The position numbers were made by a program, and so were the translations under genes. Under the pieces are notes generated by a model. The model was not told where the DNA came from and ran no database searches. It was given only the letters and a program-made list of their open reading frames with translations. A DNA stretch of 64,000 nucleotides from Hygrophila difformis (taxonomy: Eukaryota; Streptophyta; Magnoliopsida; Lamiales; Acanthaceae), in contig JAOANR010000015.1 of assembly GCA_030278955.1 (NCBI GenBank), positions 36,364,487-36,428,486 on the forward strand, given 5' to 3'. Positions 24,728 to 37,591 of the stretch are shown here, one piece after another; position 1 is the first letter of the stretch, and every line of letters starts with the position of its first letter.

Positions 24728-26528
24728 TCTCTGACACCCCTAACCAAAAAAATCTTATGAAAAGCTTGAAATTAACTTTTTTTTTTTATGCTGATCCCTG
24801 TTAATGCTTTGCTCTTCAATAACATTCCACTCCTTTACATAAATAGTAGCCTTATACAGCATTTCTATTTACAAACCCTGTAGCTAATAAATATGATTTC
24901 CAAAATCAAATCACCTTGAACAAGTCATGTCTCATTTTCCTTTTCTTTTTCTTTTACAGAAAATTCTCATGCTAATAATGTGTTTCTCGTTCAGGAAATG
25001 TTCAAATTGTTATCATTCTGATTGTGTTGGAAAGGTGGTTTGTTTTCCTAAATTACAGACTACTGGGCGTGTGATAGGTCACAATACACTGATTTCCCAC
25101 AGGCCCAGTACTCTGCTATTTGGGAAAACAAAGCATCCTTTCCGACACAATCTGAATCATAACATTTTCTTACACTTCCTCGACGCCTATCACATCCCTC
25201 TGTTATTCGCATGCCAATTTTCCGGAAACGAAAAAAGAAAAGGAAAATGAAACATCATTTGTTGAAGTTGACACCGAAAATATAATTTCCAAAGTACAGT
25301 CCAGTGTTAGCCATTATTGAATGATATCTCCAGTCTACTCAATCCCTTCTACTGAGATGAATTCCAATAATCCCCTTTTGTATTCTACTGTTGCATTGAT
25401 ATAACATTGACTCAGTGTGAAAATATGTATAACGTTTTCGTTATGTTTTATGTTCTCATATTTATTGCAGGACTTTTGTACATAGTTTTTTTACTGCTCC
25501 CTTTTTGTATTCTACTGTCTTCATATTGGGTTTACTTCACTCCATGTGTAGCACTACAAATTTACCGCCTTGCATTTTTCCATTCCATTATGTAACCTCA
25601 AAATGGAAACTTTGTTCAATTCCCTTAATTGTGAAACAGAATAATCTGTATTCGTTGATTATCTCCTTAATTCAATCTGCGAAAAAAGATGCCTTCATGT
25701 GTTTCTTTGCTTGGACTACTTATACTTGCAAGATCATCAGTAATTCTCACATCAGAACACAAATATTTATATAAATTAGTTTATTGTTGCCAAATATTGA
25801 CTAAGATCATAGCTTATACTTTCTTTAGAAATTTTAAAAAGGATAGAATTTGCATGTAAAACATTTAATTTGTCCAATCGTTCAAAACTTGAATTATCAT
25901 GGTAATCTAAATACACCCTGAAATGCACAGCGACTTCTTTTAACATATCAAGTGAGTATTATATAAGGAAACCACATACGCTCGCCTCAAATTATTTCTC
26001 TTTTCTCGATAATCAGCCCTTTGCAAATTTTATATTGCCCAAATTTGGCTTTCTCAACCTTATGTGCATCTGTGTGAGCATAATAAGTTCACTTACTTAC
26101 AATTCACGATCCCAAATTACTTTCTCTATTTAAGGGCCCGAAATGCCACCGCCTCATTGACTTTTGCTGAATGCGACAACTCTAATTGAAATGTCTTGGT
26201 TACAAATTTTACAATTGATTATTTTTGGCATGCCCAGTGTACAAGTGCAGTTTTCTATTATATAGTTTCAGCCAATTGGATTCCCTTGTCGATTAGTACT
26301 GTCTAGTGGAAGAATAACCATGCCTAAATCCTTACATATTATATGAAAACAAGAAAAAAAAATGTCCACTCATCCCCACATATGAGTAACAGATTCCAGC
26401 CATCATACATACCATATATTGCCTCTCAAAACCATCAAACACCACAGAGTTAATACAACCAATGTTTAAGAAAACATAACATTAAAAAACATAAAGCAAC
26501 ACCCAACACTCTGTCTTAATACTTATAC
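24728..26528. other. No gene seen; contains a foldback
   Basis: AT-rich intergenic DNA between the broken end of array unit 3 and the REM-like gene. Open frames at 24927-25250 and 25407-25774 have no recognisable domain. The only structured element is the inverted repeat at 25007-25165. Confidence 0.5.
25007..25165. ncRNA. Long imperfect hairpin, miRNA-precursor-like candidate
   Basis: Two arms of about 62 nt (25007-25068 and 25103-25165) pair with roughly ten mismatches or small bulges around a 34-nt loop. Matching segments include GATTGTGT/ACACAATC, GGAAAGG/CCTTTCC, TTTGTTTTCC/GGGAAAACAAA and TACTGGGC/GCCCAGTA. Size, pairing and single loop fit a plant miRNA precursor or a young foldback of duplicated gene sequence. 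A small MITE is the main alternative, but no target-site duplication is obvious. I do not recognise a known mature miRNA in it. The strand is unknown. Confidence 0.45.
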
Positions 26529-27725
26529 CTACACCATATGATTAATTACGTCTACTTCAATGACCACCTCATTACTTCTCTCACCATATGAAGTGGACAC
26601 TACTGTAAACTTACACACATCCCCAATAATTATATTATTTTGCTCCAGAAAATGACCAATGCCTCTTGTCATTTTTAACGTTGGCTCACTGCCCTGACCA
26701 ATTTCACAGCAGTGAATCAATTGCACTTTAGCCAGCTGTCCATTTGCTCCGCGGCGTAGCCAAATGCTTTTTCGCAAATGCAAACCTAAATGTTCCCATA
26801 CATACTTTGGAATTTCCTGAAGTAACATAAAAACTTAAAAATTAATACTCCCTCCGTCCCACCTAATGTGTCTTATTTGACTTTTTGACACTGTTCATTG
26901 TTCAGCATTTGACTCAATTTTTTTATGTATATATTAGAAAAAAATAGTCGAGTTGGGTCTTGTTAGAATCTTATGATCATATAGTTTTAGAATATATATT
27001 TTACATAATTTTTCATTGTATATATTTTGAGATATTAACGATTAAAAAAGTGCATTGGATTGTGTGCAAAAGTCAAACAAGACAAGTTAGATGGGACGGA
27101 GGGAGTAATTCCTACAAACATAATTATCAATTCCCAATATTATGCTTGTATTATACAATACCAGATTCCGTTCAAATCTCTCCGGCTTTAGCCAGATATA
27201 GAAAAACCCATCGACGCAACCTGCAATGCAATACATCTCAACTACAGGAGTAGGAAAACCTTTAAAGAACCTACATTCTACAAACAAAACAATTCCCTTC
27301 ATCCTTACCTTCCACCTGGATTTCTAAATAATTTTTTGGCCCGCCATCTGCTTGAAATACTTTTACTTCAAATTCCAAATCCCCAAGACACTTGAAAAGC
27401 AATTTATCCCCAATATCCAAATTATGAGTTGCACAAAAAATCTCCCATGCTTTACAATCAACGATACACAGATCCCCTCGCAGCAAACGAACTGGAACAT
27501 CCTTTTCTCCCATTAATGTCTTTAATTTAATTGTTTTAGGTGCTACTTGGAAATCCATAAGATTAACTGCGCTCTTCGGGAAAACCTAAACATATAATCA
27601 AAGAAAATTAGTATCAAGCAAATGAAGTATAAACTCTATAAAATCAACTTCCCAAAAATTATATAAACTGCAACCCTTGATAATAATGTTTCAAAATCAT
27701 CGGGCAAGTGCACTATGAACTCCAT
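26529..27725 (-). CDS. REM-like protein with two B3 domains
   Basis: Best-preserved member of the local B3 family, probably a nuclear DNA-binding protein. Model on the minus strand: 27675-27725 (MEFIVHLPDDFETLLSR), 27309-27585 (VFPKSAVNLMDF, then VPVRLLRGDLCIVD, HNLDIGDKLLFKC, LEFEVKVF), 27162-27220 (FFYIWLKPERFERNL) and 26529-26816 (EIPKYVWEHLGLHL, FLEQNNIIIGDVCKF, NEVVIEVDVINHMV). Exon phases agree and the total is 675 nt, 224 residues. Each domain keeps the B3 pattern of a strand pair followed by I-x-I-GD-x-x-x-F. The exon 1 donor (AGG/GTTGCA) is weak, so the start is the least certain part. Exon structure matches the two array copies, so all are paralogues. Intron 3 carries a Stowaway-like MITE. 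Confidence 0.68.
26848..27105. mobile_element. Stowaway-like MITE in a REM intron
   Basis: 258 bp flanked by TA, with terminal inverted repeats CTCCCTCCGTCCC and GGGACGGAGGGAG. These termini are the same as those of the mariner-like element at 40818-44418. Confidence 0.88.
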
Positions 27726-29150
27726 CGCCAAGTTTGGATGCTCTGCACAAGATATGGATTGTTTGCCTATACCTTGGTGTAATCTTGTTATTTGCCCCTG
27801 CATATATACTTGAAAGGATTACAAAGAAGGACAAATCAAGAAGGTAGGTCTGGCAAAGTAGGAATAGTCTCCTCTGCTTACATCTTGCCAAATTTGATGA
27901 CATGCAATGGGCCTTAGCCAAACCATACCTCACTGCTGCATCCATTCTTTTTTTTTTTAATCGATTCACCATTTCACTTACGTAAATGGACAGATGTACC
28001 GGATTTTCATATTTAATGCACCCAATTTAAGTCCACACAAAAAAATATCATTACCAGCATTTAAAATCACCCATTTACATGAATTCTATGAAATTTTATT
28101 TAATTATATTGTTCATTTTATAATCATGAAAAAAGTTCTATAGCATTAACAAATAAATATATTGAATTTTCAAAATCGTTACCATTACTGCTCCGAACTA
28201 CATTTCTCAATAAAAATGAAGTTCTTACAACTAATATTGGAATTAATATTGAAGTCTTTTTAAAATAGAAATACAATAAAAAAATGTCGGACAACTACAA
28301 AAAAAAACAAATACAGTATAAAAATAGCACAAAATAAGGTATCCATATTTTAATTATATAAAATTTAAAATATTTTAGAAAAACTAAAATAGACTACCAA
28401 ATAGTGATTACTTGGTTAAGTTCAGCTATGATATTAGTTATGATAAATTCTTTTGTTGTGTAGATGGACTCTATTACTTGACTGTCCATTTTTTTATATA
28501 GCTACGTTCACATAAATTAATAAAAGTTACTGAATAAAAAATGAACCGCTTAATTGCAAACGGAAATAGTACATCCAATATAATAAAGGACACCTTGTTC
28601 TTCTACACAACCTCCATAAAAAGAATGAAATAAATAAATTTGTTCCAGGTCCAACCAGCCCACAAATCGACACCTTTAATATCCAAAAGAGCTATGCACT
28701 AGATCACGAGACGATTTGGTCTTTTCTTGCAGCCCCTTTTCTGCATGTCTTTTTGCAAAGACTATAGCCCTTCTTCCTCCCGTGACTGTATAATTCTAAA
28801 ATATATATTTTATACAATTTTGATTTCTATCAATTTTGTAATATTAAGAGTTAAAAAATTATAAGGGACTTTGTGCTGGAAAGTAATAATGCATTGGAAT
28901 TTGTGAAGAATAATAAAAATAAATATTTTTAATGGGATTTTACAACAATTAAGATTCTAATTTGACTCAAATTAATTTAATTTTTCAAAAAAAAAAGTGA
29001 CCAAACTTCGTGGGCCACTCAAAAAAAAATTGGGGTCAAACTTCATATGACGGAGAAAGTATGTAATAACAATAAGTATTTTGTACAGGAAAGTTAAAAA
29101 AAAAAACTGTCAGAGCTAGTATTCAAAAAATCCATTTCTTTACCCTTGAT
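27726..29150. other. No gene seen between REM-like and RPA-like genes
   Basis: AT-rich intergenic DNA. It holds a fragment (about 28503-28550: TTCACATAAATTAATAAAAG, then TGAATAAAAAATGAACCGCT) that also occurs in array units 1 and 2 near 14032 and 19792, and a decayed MITE at 28772-29059. No coding frame is supported. Confidence 0.5.
28772..29059. mobile_element. Decayed Stowaway-like MITE
   Basis: The right end GACGGAGAAAG followed by TA, and an internal segment (TTCTAAAATATATATTTTA, then TAATATTAAGAGTTAAAAAA) resemble the MITE at 26848-27105. The left end is poorly preserved (CTTCCTCCCGTGA). Confidence 0.5.
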
Positions 29151-29198
29151 AGGCCCAATAAGGCAGATCAAATCCATTCACTCTAGAATCAAATCTCA

Positions 29199-29490
29199 GT
29201 GAATGCGTTCATACGCTACAAAACAAACCGTAATACCTTCCTCTTCCCAGGCATGCCCGACAACACCTTTCGCAGTCCCTGCATCTCTGCAATGCCGCCC
29301 TCTCCCATCAATCTTTACGTCCTACCTTATCAGCCACCCCAACCCGTGAGCACCGGCTCCCAGGCTTTCCTAGACAACCCTCCCGCCGGGCATAAAGCGC
29401 CGATTAATCGCCTCTCCCCAGTCCAGCGATCCCGTTCGCACTCTTCTGCTCGGCCCTTTGCCTCGCCATCAATCCTAGGTACTCCTCTCT
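29199..29490 (+). other. Possible 5' exon or leader of the RPA-like gene
   Basis: A C-rich stretch with an open frame of about 97 codons running to a donor-like CCTAG/GTACTC at about 29479. The peptide is rich in proline and serine with no domain. It could be a 5' leader or first exon of the gene downstream. There is no splice-phase evidence linking it to the next recognised exon. Confidence 0.3.
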
Positions 29491-32400
29491 TTTCCCCTTC
29501 CTTTCCCTTTCAAATTTTTCCCGTATGGTGTTCTGTGACCCAACTCCCCAAATGGCTTACAATGTCTGTTTAATTTGTTCCTTGTTTCTAAAGAGCTTGC
29601 GCACTTTGTTTTCACTTCCAATTTGTACTTGCTTGTAATGTCTTGTGATACTCCTTATTGTACAATGTGAAAGGAGTGCCCACCGAGAAGCCTGCTCATT
29701 TGCCTACTTGCCGTTTTTATTCTGCCGCTTTGAATTGTGATTTTACTTTAGAATTTCAGTGTGAACCTTGATTAAATTATAAATATTGATAATTGATCTG
29801 AATTGTTCTCATCCTAATTGTACAAAGGCTGATGAATTTGGTTGCTGCCTTACCCCTGTGGTTTTTTGGTTTTTTCACTTGTTTCGTTCTTCGCTCGTTT
29901 GCTATCAATCCATCCCATTCGTTGTCATATGAGGTTCACTTGCATACTTTCCGTCCCATTGTATTTCCCCTTATAATTTTTGTTCTCCCATTATGCACTT
30001 TATATGTTTTCAAAAAAATCCAACCACTTCATTACTACATTGCTTTTAAATTCCAAGACGATACCATATAGTAAGAGAATGAATCAATCAGAGTATATGA
30101 AATAATAACTTACATTACCTGTCTATTGTACAATATCATTATATGCAATGTCTCCTAAGTATTTAGGCTTCGAAATTAAAACAATCCAATCATGCCTGTT
30201 ATTAGTTAACTTTTATAGTTATTCTTATGCTTCTCCCTCGTATCAAATACTCGCCATCCCCTTTTTGCTCTTTGTGCCCTTCCCAAATGATTTTCCCAGA
30301 CCGTGTGCCAATGTGTCTCGCTGATTTTCAGCTCCCCCAAACAGTTGAATGTTTATTCGGCCCGAGTAACCAATACTTATGCTTTTTTGCAAATACATCC
30401 TTTACTTCCATTGGTGGTGAAACCAATATACCATCCATACCATTAACATTCTGCAATTTCAGCATAACAATTATATTAGTAGTCGTTTGCAACTTTGCAA
30501 ACAAAATAAACAACAAAATATGATTCCCCGTACCAAAAAAAAAAACAACTTTCCACAAAAAAATAATGATTTTGCCCCCGCTTCTTTAAAACTAATACTA
30601 CATTACATACCCTTATATACTATGACATGCCTTTCGTCTTAGGTACATCAACTACCATTCTTATGGCCTCTGTCAGTGACTCGGATACCATCATCCTCAT
30701 TAGCTCTAATGAATCTGATGACGACAACCCTGCTTCCTTTGATGTTGAAATCAAACAAGCTCACAAGAAAACTTTGGTAAGCCCGCTCTCAATTAAATAT
30801 TTGATTTATACAGACAGTTTTAGTACACATGTACAAATAACATGATCCCTTCTTGCGCCTTGTTTGCTTCGCCTTTCCCTGCTCCTTGCCATCACATAAC
30901 TGAGCTTTCAACAACCCCACCCCATCACTGCTGTCTTTCCTTTAAAAACTTTGTTATGTAATTTCTGTTGCTTTGCTTTCAACACTCGCCATCACTATCA
31001 GGGGTTTAGTGTACTTCTACATTCCATCGACTCTTACTGCTTGTATTGTCTATGATGGTCCCTCGGTTTTACCTCAATAGCCTTACAATTTCAGGCCTCC
31101 GCGTGTGGCCTACTCCCCCCCCAATCAACAATGTCAACCAGCCACCTTTAGTTGTCCCTTGTTTTACCGAGCGTATTAGCCATGTAATCTCCTTTTATTG
31201 TTGTTTCTCCAGGGTGAGCTCGTCCAAGCAGTCCTCTTTGGCTCTGACATCAGACTTCACGCAAACAGTTTCCTCCCGTACAAACGTTACTACGTTTCCG
31301 GTTTCGGAGTGCAACACGCAAACCCTAAATATCAGAGTGGCACTTATGCATTTTCATGGCTCATACGAAATAGAACAATTGTTGAACCTTACGAGGAAAA
31401 TGTGCCGCCCCGAATGTGTTTTGCTCTTCCATTTACAGACTTTCATGACTTCCAGTCGGTCGCGGATTCCGATCAAACAATCAGTAACTGTTCTCTCGCC
31501 TTGCATTCCGGTTGTTCGATGGTATATTATATTGCTTATCAACTTATATGGTTTGTCTCATTGTCTTGCCAGATGTTAATACAGTCCTTGTTGCGGCTCT
31601 TCCACCATAGGTCCATACTGGTAATCAAACTGCTCGCGACTTTGTGGCTGTCACGAAGCCTACCTGCCTATTCCCATATACATTCCATCATCTACCTAAT
31701 TTTTTTCCTTTCATAACTCAACTTCTTTGCAGGCACTCTTGTTATATTATCTCATTATCTAATGAGTTTTGTGTTAAGTATGGTGACCTCCTCGCTGGCC
31801 AAGTTGCTTCTGCTCCGAACGTTATTTTCCTGAACATGAAAGTTTCCACGTTCAACAGTAACCCTCCTGATTCATTTAGTTTATCACTAGTACATTTCTT
31901 GATTTTCCTTTGTATTTTTCCCATAAAGCATTTAACTATTTACCTCACACAGCACTCTCCCTAACAACACGCTTCCATAGCTGCATCTTGGTCAACCCTA
32001 CGCTTGTTGATGGGCTTGTCATGAAAGATTGGTATATTCCCCCTGCCTCTAATTCAATATACCAGCCGTTCCATAATCTTGGACTAATACCCAGTACAAT
32101 GCGCTGCTCTTCCCAGGTATACTAAGCATTCAGCCGATCTCAAAACACTCGTTGATGGTCTTCACTACAAGAATGAAAAAGTGTTGCTTCCGCCACCACC
32201 TAATGACATTGTGTTGTCAGTTTCAGCAGCTCTTGACACTCTACCTCAGGTAAAATTTAAGTCTACTATCCTTCGTCCTAGCCTCCACTGCATGTGGTTT
32301 ATGATTGGATAGGCATGTGGTCATCCCTTTGTCAATGAGCTACAGTATAATAATCCCTTATATTGTCACTTATTCTACAGACTATTTTGTTCTCCTCTAG

Positions 32401-32727
32401 CCACTGAACCCACGCCAATGGGCTTTCTGCTAATGAGGCCAGACTCACAGCAATTCCCTTAGTGTATCACTCACTTCTCTTATGACTAATTGCAGTTCAA
32501 TAGGCCTGTGTGCCAACCAACACCCCCCAGCCTCCCCCTACCCCCTATGGCTCCTAAACAAATTATCTAACTGATCTTCCCAAACAACACATTCCCCCCC
32601 CCACCCCCATCGACCACCCCACCCAAGGCAATTGTTTGCTCTCGCTTCATATGAGCTCAAACTATTTTCTTTTACCCAGTGCTCCGGTTGTTTTTCCGCC
32701 CCAGCGGCATGCTCCTTTTTCTTTTGT

Positions 32728-35656
32728 TGTAACACCCCGATTTTTGATAACCCAGGTCGGGATGTCACCGCCACACCTCCCAAGCAAGACGCGGTTTCTC
32801 CGAGCTTGCTAGAGAGATGCAAGGCTATGGTTTTTCAGAGTTTAAAATATTTCAAACCGCCCATTTATAAATATATAACAAAGATCATTACATAGTATTA
32901 TCTAAGTTGCAGTGGAAAGTAATATTTAAATATAGATATAGCAGCAGAAATATAAATAGGGCCAACACGGCCAAAACACGGGCTATACAGGCCCGTTATG
33001 CAAGTCATGTATAAAAACGAAAGTAAACGTTCCCAAAATCCCAATGCATGCTATGCTCATGTGTAAGCCTCATACTCTGAAAAGAAAAAGAGAGCAACGG
33101 TTTGTCAGCATAAACATGCTGAGTAAGTTAACCCCTAGCATACAGTAATGGGGTTTCAAAGCCTTTAGTTATTTAAGAAAGAATTGACTTACTTTTAGCA
33201 CGATTGCATGCACTATATAAAATAGCTCGACTAAATAATGGAATTTATTTGTATAAATCCAAGGTATGAATTCCAAATGATCACAGATATAACTTGTAAG
33301 GCGATTAACTAAATTGACAAAAACCAAAACACAATTTAACAAGGATTTAATTTAAATCTCTTATAGATTTATCGTTTCATTTCTTTTATAGATCACCATT
33401 CGCTAGGGCTCTTATGTCCACTAACCTCATGGTCAATATTTCACTAGGGCCCTTACGTCCGCTAGTCATACGCTTGGGCCCTTATGTCCACAAGTCACAT
33501 AATCAATATCGCGCTAGGGCTCTTACGTCCGCTAGACATACGCTTGGGCACTTATGTCCACAAGCCACACAGTCAATATTGATAGTATCTAACTTGGTCA
33601 CAAATCACCAATGTTTCAAAAGAATTTAGAAAAATGTTTTTATTTGTTTAGACATATCTCGCGAATCATGTGTTTCTCAAAAGACGAGTTTTTCAACATT
33701 TTAACCAAGCCATTTCCACAGTTTACGCCATCTCAGTTTAAAAATTCATTTCAAAGGAAGTTGACTTGAAATTTCTACAGTAGATCAAAAACACGCTAAC
33801 GAACAACTTTTGTGTTTTAAGTTTTTCGAAATTATGTGAGGAAACGGGTGAAATTTTACAATCTTTACAAAAGCCAAATTCTGTCATAATTGTCTACACA
33901 GCGCACTGATTTTCAAAAGAGTTTTTGACATAGCAAACGACCTCCGAAATTTATGAAATTTTACAGGCACTTAAAAGACACCAAAATAAACAAGTTTTAT
34001 TAGAGGAAAATTATGCAAATTCATCACGGATTAAGTCAGATTAATCCACTAAGTTCGGTTCAAAAATCTGTCAACTTTTCCTTCTCGGACACAGTGTATT
34101 CAAAAAACGTTTTAACTATCCAAACGTTAATGAAAATACACGAAAATTTATAGGTTTATTTTAAAGACATTTATCTACAACTTTTATGTTTTCACCAAAG
34201 ATTAGTTTTGAACACAAGTGATAGAAAAATGCACATCAAATTCGACCAAACAATCTGTCATGGTTTTCGAAAGAGTCATGCCTCACAAAAAAATGTTCGA
34301 CGCGGTTTGGGGTATCAAATCTTAATGAAAATGCATAAAATTTTACAGAGATATTCATGACTCATAGGTCTACAAATTTCATGTTTAACACAAGTCCTAA
34401 TTCGGCCTAGATCCGAGGTCAAAATGGCTAACAAGTTCGAGATTCAAATCTGCCAAAGTTCTAAGTTCGAAAAACGGGCAGCAGTGTTCAGATTCGGTTT
34501 ATGGGCATCAAAATATAACGAAAAATTACAAAAATTTTACATAAGGTAGATATATGTCTTAGGAACACTTTTTATGTTTTGAGTTTTCTCGTTTGAAGAA
34601 TTTTAAGGGTTCGAAAAATTCATCCAAAAACGCTGCGCGCGTGTGAGACTTCTATTGACAGATTTTAATAAATTCTTGTGTTGAATCTTATGTTTGATCG
34701 ATTTTTAGCCACCAAAAACCGTATGTAAGAATTAACTTACATAATATGAGTTCTAAACAGCCCTTGGGTCGTCCGGAATCTACGGATGGCTACGAACGGA
34801 TCTCCTCAACACGGAATCCTCTTCCCCTTGGCGACGAATCGAAATCGAAAGTGAAAATCTATAGTTAGATCGAATTTTTGGATTCAAAAAGGTGTAGGGA
34901 ACCTAAATAAACACTCACCAATAATTTAAAATCTTGAAACCTTGCTCCACACGCCTCCTTGCTTGGATTTCTTCGTCGGGATCTCAAGAACACAAGAGGA
35001 TTTGTGGTTTTTCGGTTTGAATGAGTTGGGAGGGAATATGAGAGTAAAGAGGAGTGAATTAGGGTTGTGTGATCTGATTATAGGGTATAAGATCACTTAA
35101 TCTCGTCCATAAAATCCTTTCCTCCATGGTGATTGTGTTTCCATAGTCGGGGTTTGAAAATATGGCAAGAAATCTCGAAAACGCGCAAGATGATCGTAGG
35201 CTGTCCCACGGCGCGGTGTAAGGCCAAACACCGCGCGGAGGGCGCGCGGCCTGGTCTGGGCCGTGCGATCCCGTTGGGCCTTTTCTCCTCTCTTTCGGGT
35301 TCTATCCTCCTACATTTTCGGACTCGATTATTCCGAGTCATTCTCGGAGCATGATTCCTATCTTAAATCTATTTCGACTTGAAATTGATTTCGTGTTTGA
35401 AATCTTAAGTCCGTCGGTTTCGGATTTGTCGGCTTCTAATTCGTCGTCTTTTGGCTCCCGTGCAATAATTTATTTAATTAAATTATTTTCGACTTCACGG
35501 GTTCTTGGATATTTAATTCCTTCTTGAATTAAATTTCATTTCTCATTTCATCTTTTGGAATTAAATTCCATTTCTCATTTTATCTTTAAATTATTTATTT
35601 TATTTATATATTTTATTTATTTATTTATTTATGTTACAAAATTCTCGGGTATTACA
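32728..35656 (-). repeat. 3' LTR of the gag-only retrotransposon
   Basis: 2929 bp. On the plus strand it starts TGTAACACCCCGA and ends GGGTATTACA. It contains a run of about 70-bp tandem repeats at 33397-33585 and a GC-rich patch near 35205-35280. Confidence 0.92.
33397..33585. repeat. Tandem repeats inside the LTR, about 70-bp unit
   Basis: About 2.6 copies of a unit with GCTAGGGCTCTTAYGTCC, GCTTGGGCNCTTATGTCC and TCAATATT. The same array is in the other LTR at about 38264-38450. On the minus strand these lie in the distal part of the LTR. Confidence 0.8.
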
Positions 35657-35916
35657 GTCTACCCCCCTTAAGAATCAACTTCGTCCTCGAAATTGCATTT
35701 TTAGCTTCCCTCTCGAGCAAAGAATTATGGTTCTTTTGTTTATATTAGTTTTTTTTCTTTATTTTTGTATTGTGACTGAACTCAGAATTAAAATTTCTAA
35801 GCTGCCTACGTACCCTGTGAAGGGATCAAGCCATGACGTAGTTCAAAATAATTTGAATTTGTTTATTTATTGATTTGGGATACATAATATTCGGGTTGTT
35901 ACATCCTCCCCCCCTT
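35657..35916 (-). other. Polypurine tract and a second LTR-start-like junction
   Basis: Next to the 3' LTR the minus strand has a G-run polypurine tract, TAAGGGGGGTAGAC (35657-35670). About 245 bp further inside is a second polypurine tract, AAGGGGGGGAGGA (35904-35916), directly followed by TGTAACAACCCGA (35891-35903). That resembles the LTR start TGTAATACCCGA. The stretch between may be the beginning of an LTR from a related family. Confidence 0.6.
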
Positions 35917-35983
35917 AAGATTACAGTTATGTCCTCATAACTGCCTACGCATTATTCTCAAGAAAGTTCGTGTTTTGACCTTG

Positions 35984-37066
35984 TTACTTGTCAGTCTCTC
36001 CTTGCTGAAGGTTCACCAGATCCATTCTCCTTTCGATCGCCTCCTCTGGCGTTCGACATCCCCTAGCCTTGTGACCAAACTTGCTGCACTTATAGCAGGC
36101 TCCGGGCTTCGGGCACTGGCGCACCAAATGTGCATGGTTGCATCGTGGGCAGCGTGGTATGAACGCACCACGGTTGTCATCTCCTCCGTGGTTGAGACCT
36201 TTATTTTCTTTCCATCGAGATCCATTGTTTTTCCTAGAGTTGTTATTGTTATCTTTCAGATCCTTCTTCTCAAGTCCTTGCGAGTCCTTGCTCGAATCAC
36301 CATTTTCCTTACGCTTCAACTGCTGGATTCGAGCAATTGCTACAGCGCGATCATAAATCGTCTGTAGGTTCGTGAATTGTCCTACTGCAAGTATCTCCCG
36401 GATACTAAGGTTCAGACCCATTTCGAATTTCTGAGCCTTGTCAGAATCGGTTGGCACTATCCTCGTAGCAAATCGTACTAGCTCCTTGAATTTGGTGTAG
36501 TACTCTTGCACTGTTTGTGCACCTTGCTTCAGGTTGATGAATTCCTCGTATTTCGCAGTGTTGGTGCTCAGTGGGTAGAATCTTTCTCTCAAGGCTTCCT
36601 TAAGTCCTTCCCAGGTGTAGGATTCTTCATCTTCCTCTGAATTCGTTTGAAGGTTTTGCCACCACTCATCAGCTTCGCCTCCTAAGTAGTAGGTCGCTAC
36701 ACGTATCTTCTCCTCGTCGGGGCATTTGATAGCATCCAAGAGTTTGTCAAAGGTACGGATCCAACCCTCCAACTTGGCCGGATCCTCTTGCCCGTCATAA
36801 TGGGGTGGGTTGTAGGGGTTTACCAATGCCAAGTAGTTGACTCGGGCTACTGGCGGAGGTATTGCCGCTTGTGCCCTATGCACCTCGGTATTTCCTAATG
36901 CTACGAGTACTTCTTCTACCGTCCTTAAACGTTCATCCATGTTGTTGGGAATAGGAGGCGCTCGATCTCCTACGTTCGGAGGAATCTCATTGTTGTTAGG
37001 TGCGTTTGGGAGGTCAGTGTCAGTGCCGTTTGGGCTTACCTTCCTCAGTTTTCTTCTAGGTGCCAT
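35984..37066 (-). CDS. Gypsy-type Gag polyprotein
   Basis: 360-residue nucleocapsid protein, open from the ATG at 37066. The N-terminus is basic then proline- and asparagine-rich. A retrotransposon gag core follows at about residues 90-230 (LEGWIRTFDKLL, YYLGGEADEWWQNL, LKEALRERFYP, QEYYTKFKELVRF). Next come a lysine- and asparagine-rich linker, a CPRCNHAHLVRQC motif near residue 306 and a CCHC knuckle CYKCSKFGHKARGC at about 324-337. It would package element RNA into virus-like particles in the cytoplasm. It ends without running into a protease domain, consistent with a gag-only element. Confidence 0.92.
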   Translation of the reverse strand: MAPRRKLRKVSPNGTDTDLPNAPNNNEIPPNVGDRAPPIPNNMDERLRTVEEVLVALGNTEVHRAQAAIPPPVARVNYLALVNPYNPPHYDGQEDPAKLEGWIRTFDKLLDAIKCPDEEKIRVATYYLGGEADEWWQNLQTNSEEDEESYTWEGLKEALRERFYPLSTNTAKYEEFINLKQGAQTVQEYYTKFKELVRFATRIVPTDSDKAQKFEMGLNLSIREILAVGQFTNLQTIYDRAVAIARIQQLKRKENGDSSKDSQGLEKKDLKDNNNNSRKNNGSRWKENKGLNHGGDDNRGAFIPRCPRCNHAHLVRQCPKPGACYKCSKFGHKARGCRTPEEAIERRMDLVNLQQGETDK

Positions 37067-37576
37067 TTTCTGTTATAAAAGCACGCGAAGATGAGTTTCT
37101 AAGTGATGAAGATCTAGGACTAAGGCAAAGTTAGTCTTTAGCAAGCGCTCCTAAGTTAAGGTCATGTCGAATACTAATTTAAGAGTGTTTTCTTAGAGTA
37201 GATGATTCACATAAAGAAGAGTTAGTGCAATTATGTATGTATGCATATGCAATCCCCCCAATAAAATTTAATTTATGCATGCATTCTTCTACCCATGGGT
37301 TTTAAAAATAAGTTTATTCCATGGATAGATTTTTAAAGAATAAGGGAAAAAGGTTTGGGCCACTATATTGGGCCAAAAGAAATAAATTATTTGGGCTTAA
37401 GTAAAAACAAGGGTATTGGGCCAAAATAATTGGGCTCAAAATATTACACTAAGTAAATAAAATCTTTGGGCTCAAAATAATACTAGTAGTTTAAAAAATA
37501 ATAATAAATTTAAAAATAATACTAGGTTTAAAATAATGGTTTAAAAATAATAATAGTAACTTTAAAATATTCCGGG

Positions 37577-37588
37577 GCTCTGATACCA
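37577..37588 (-). other. Primer-binding site of the gag-only element
   Basis: The minus strand reads TGGTATCAGAGC, 3 bp inside the 5' LTR, complementary to initiator tRNA-Met. Confidence 0.85.
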
Positions 37589-37591
37589 CTT

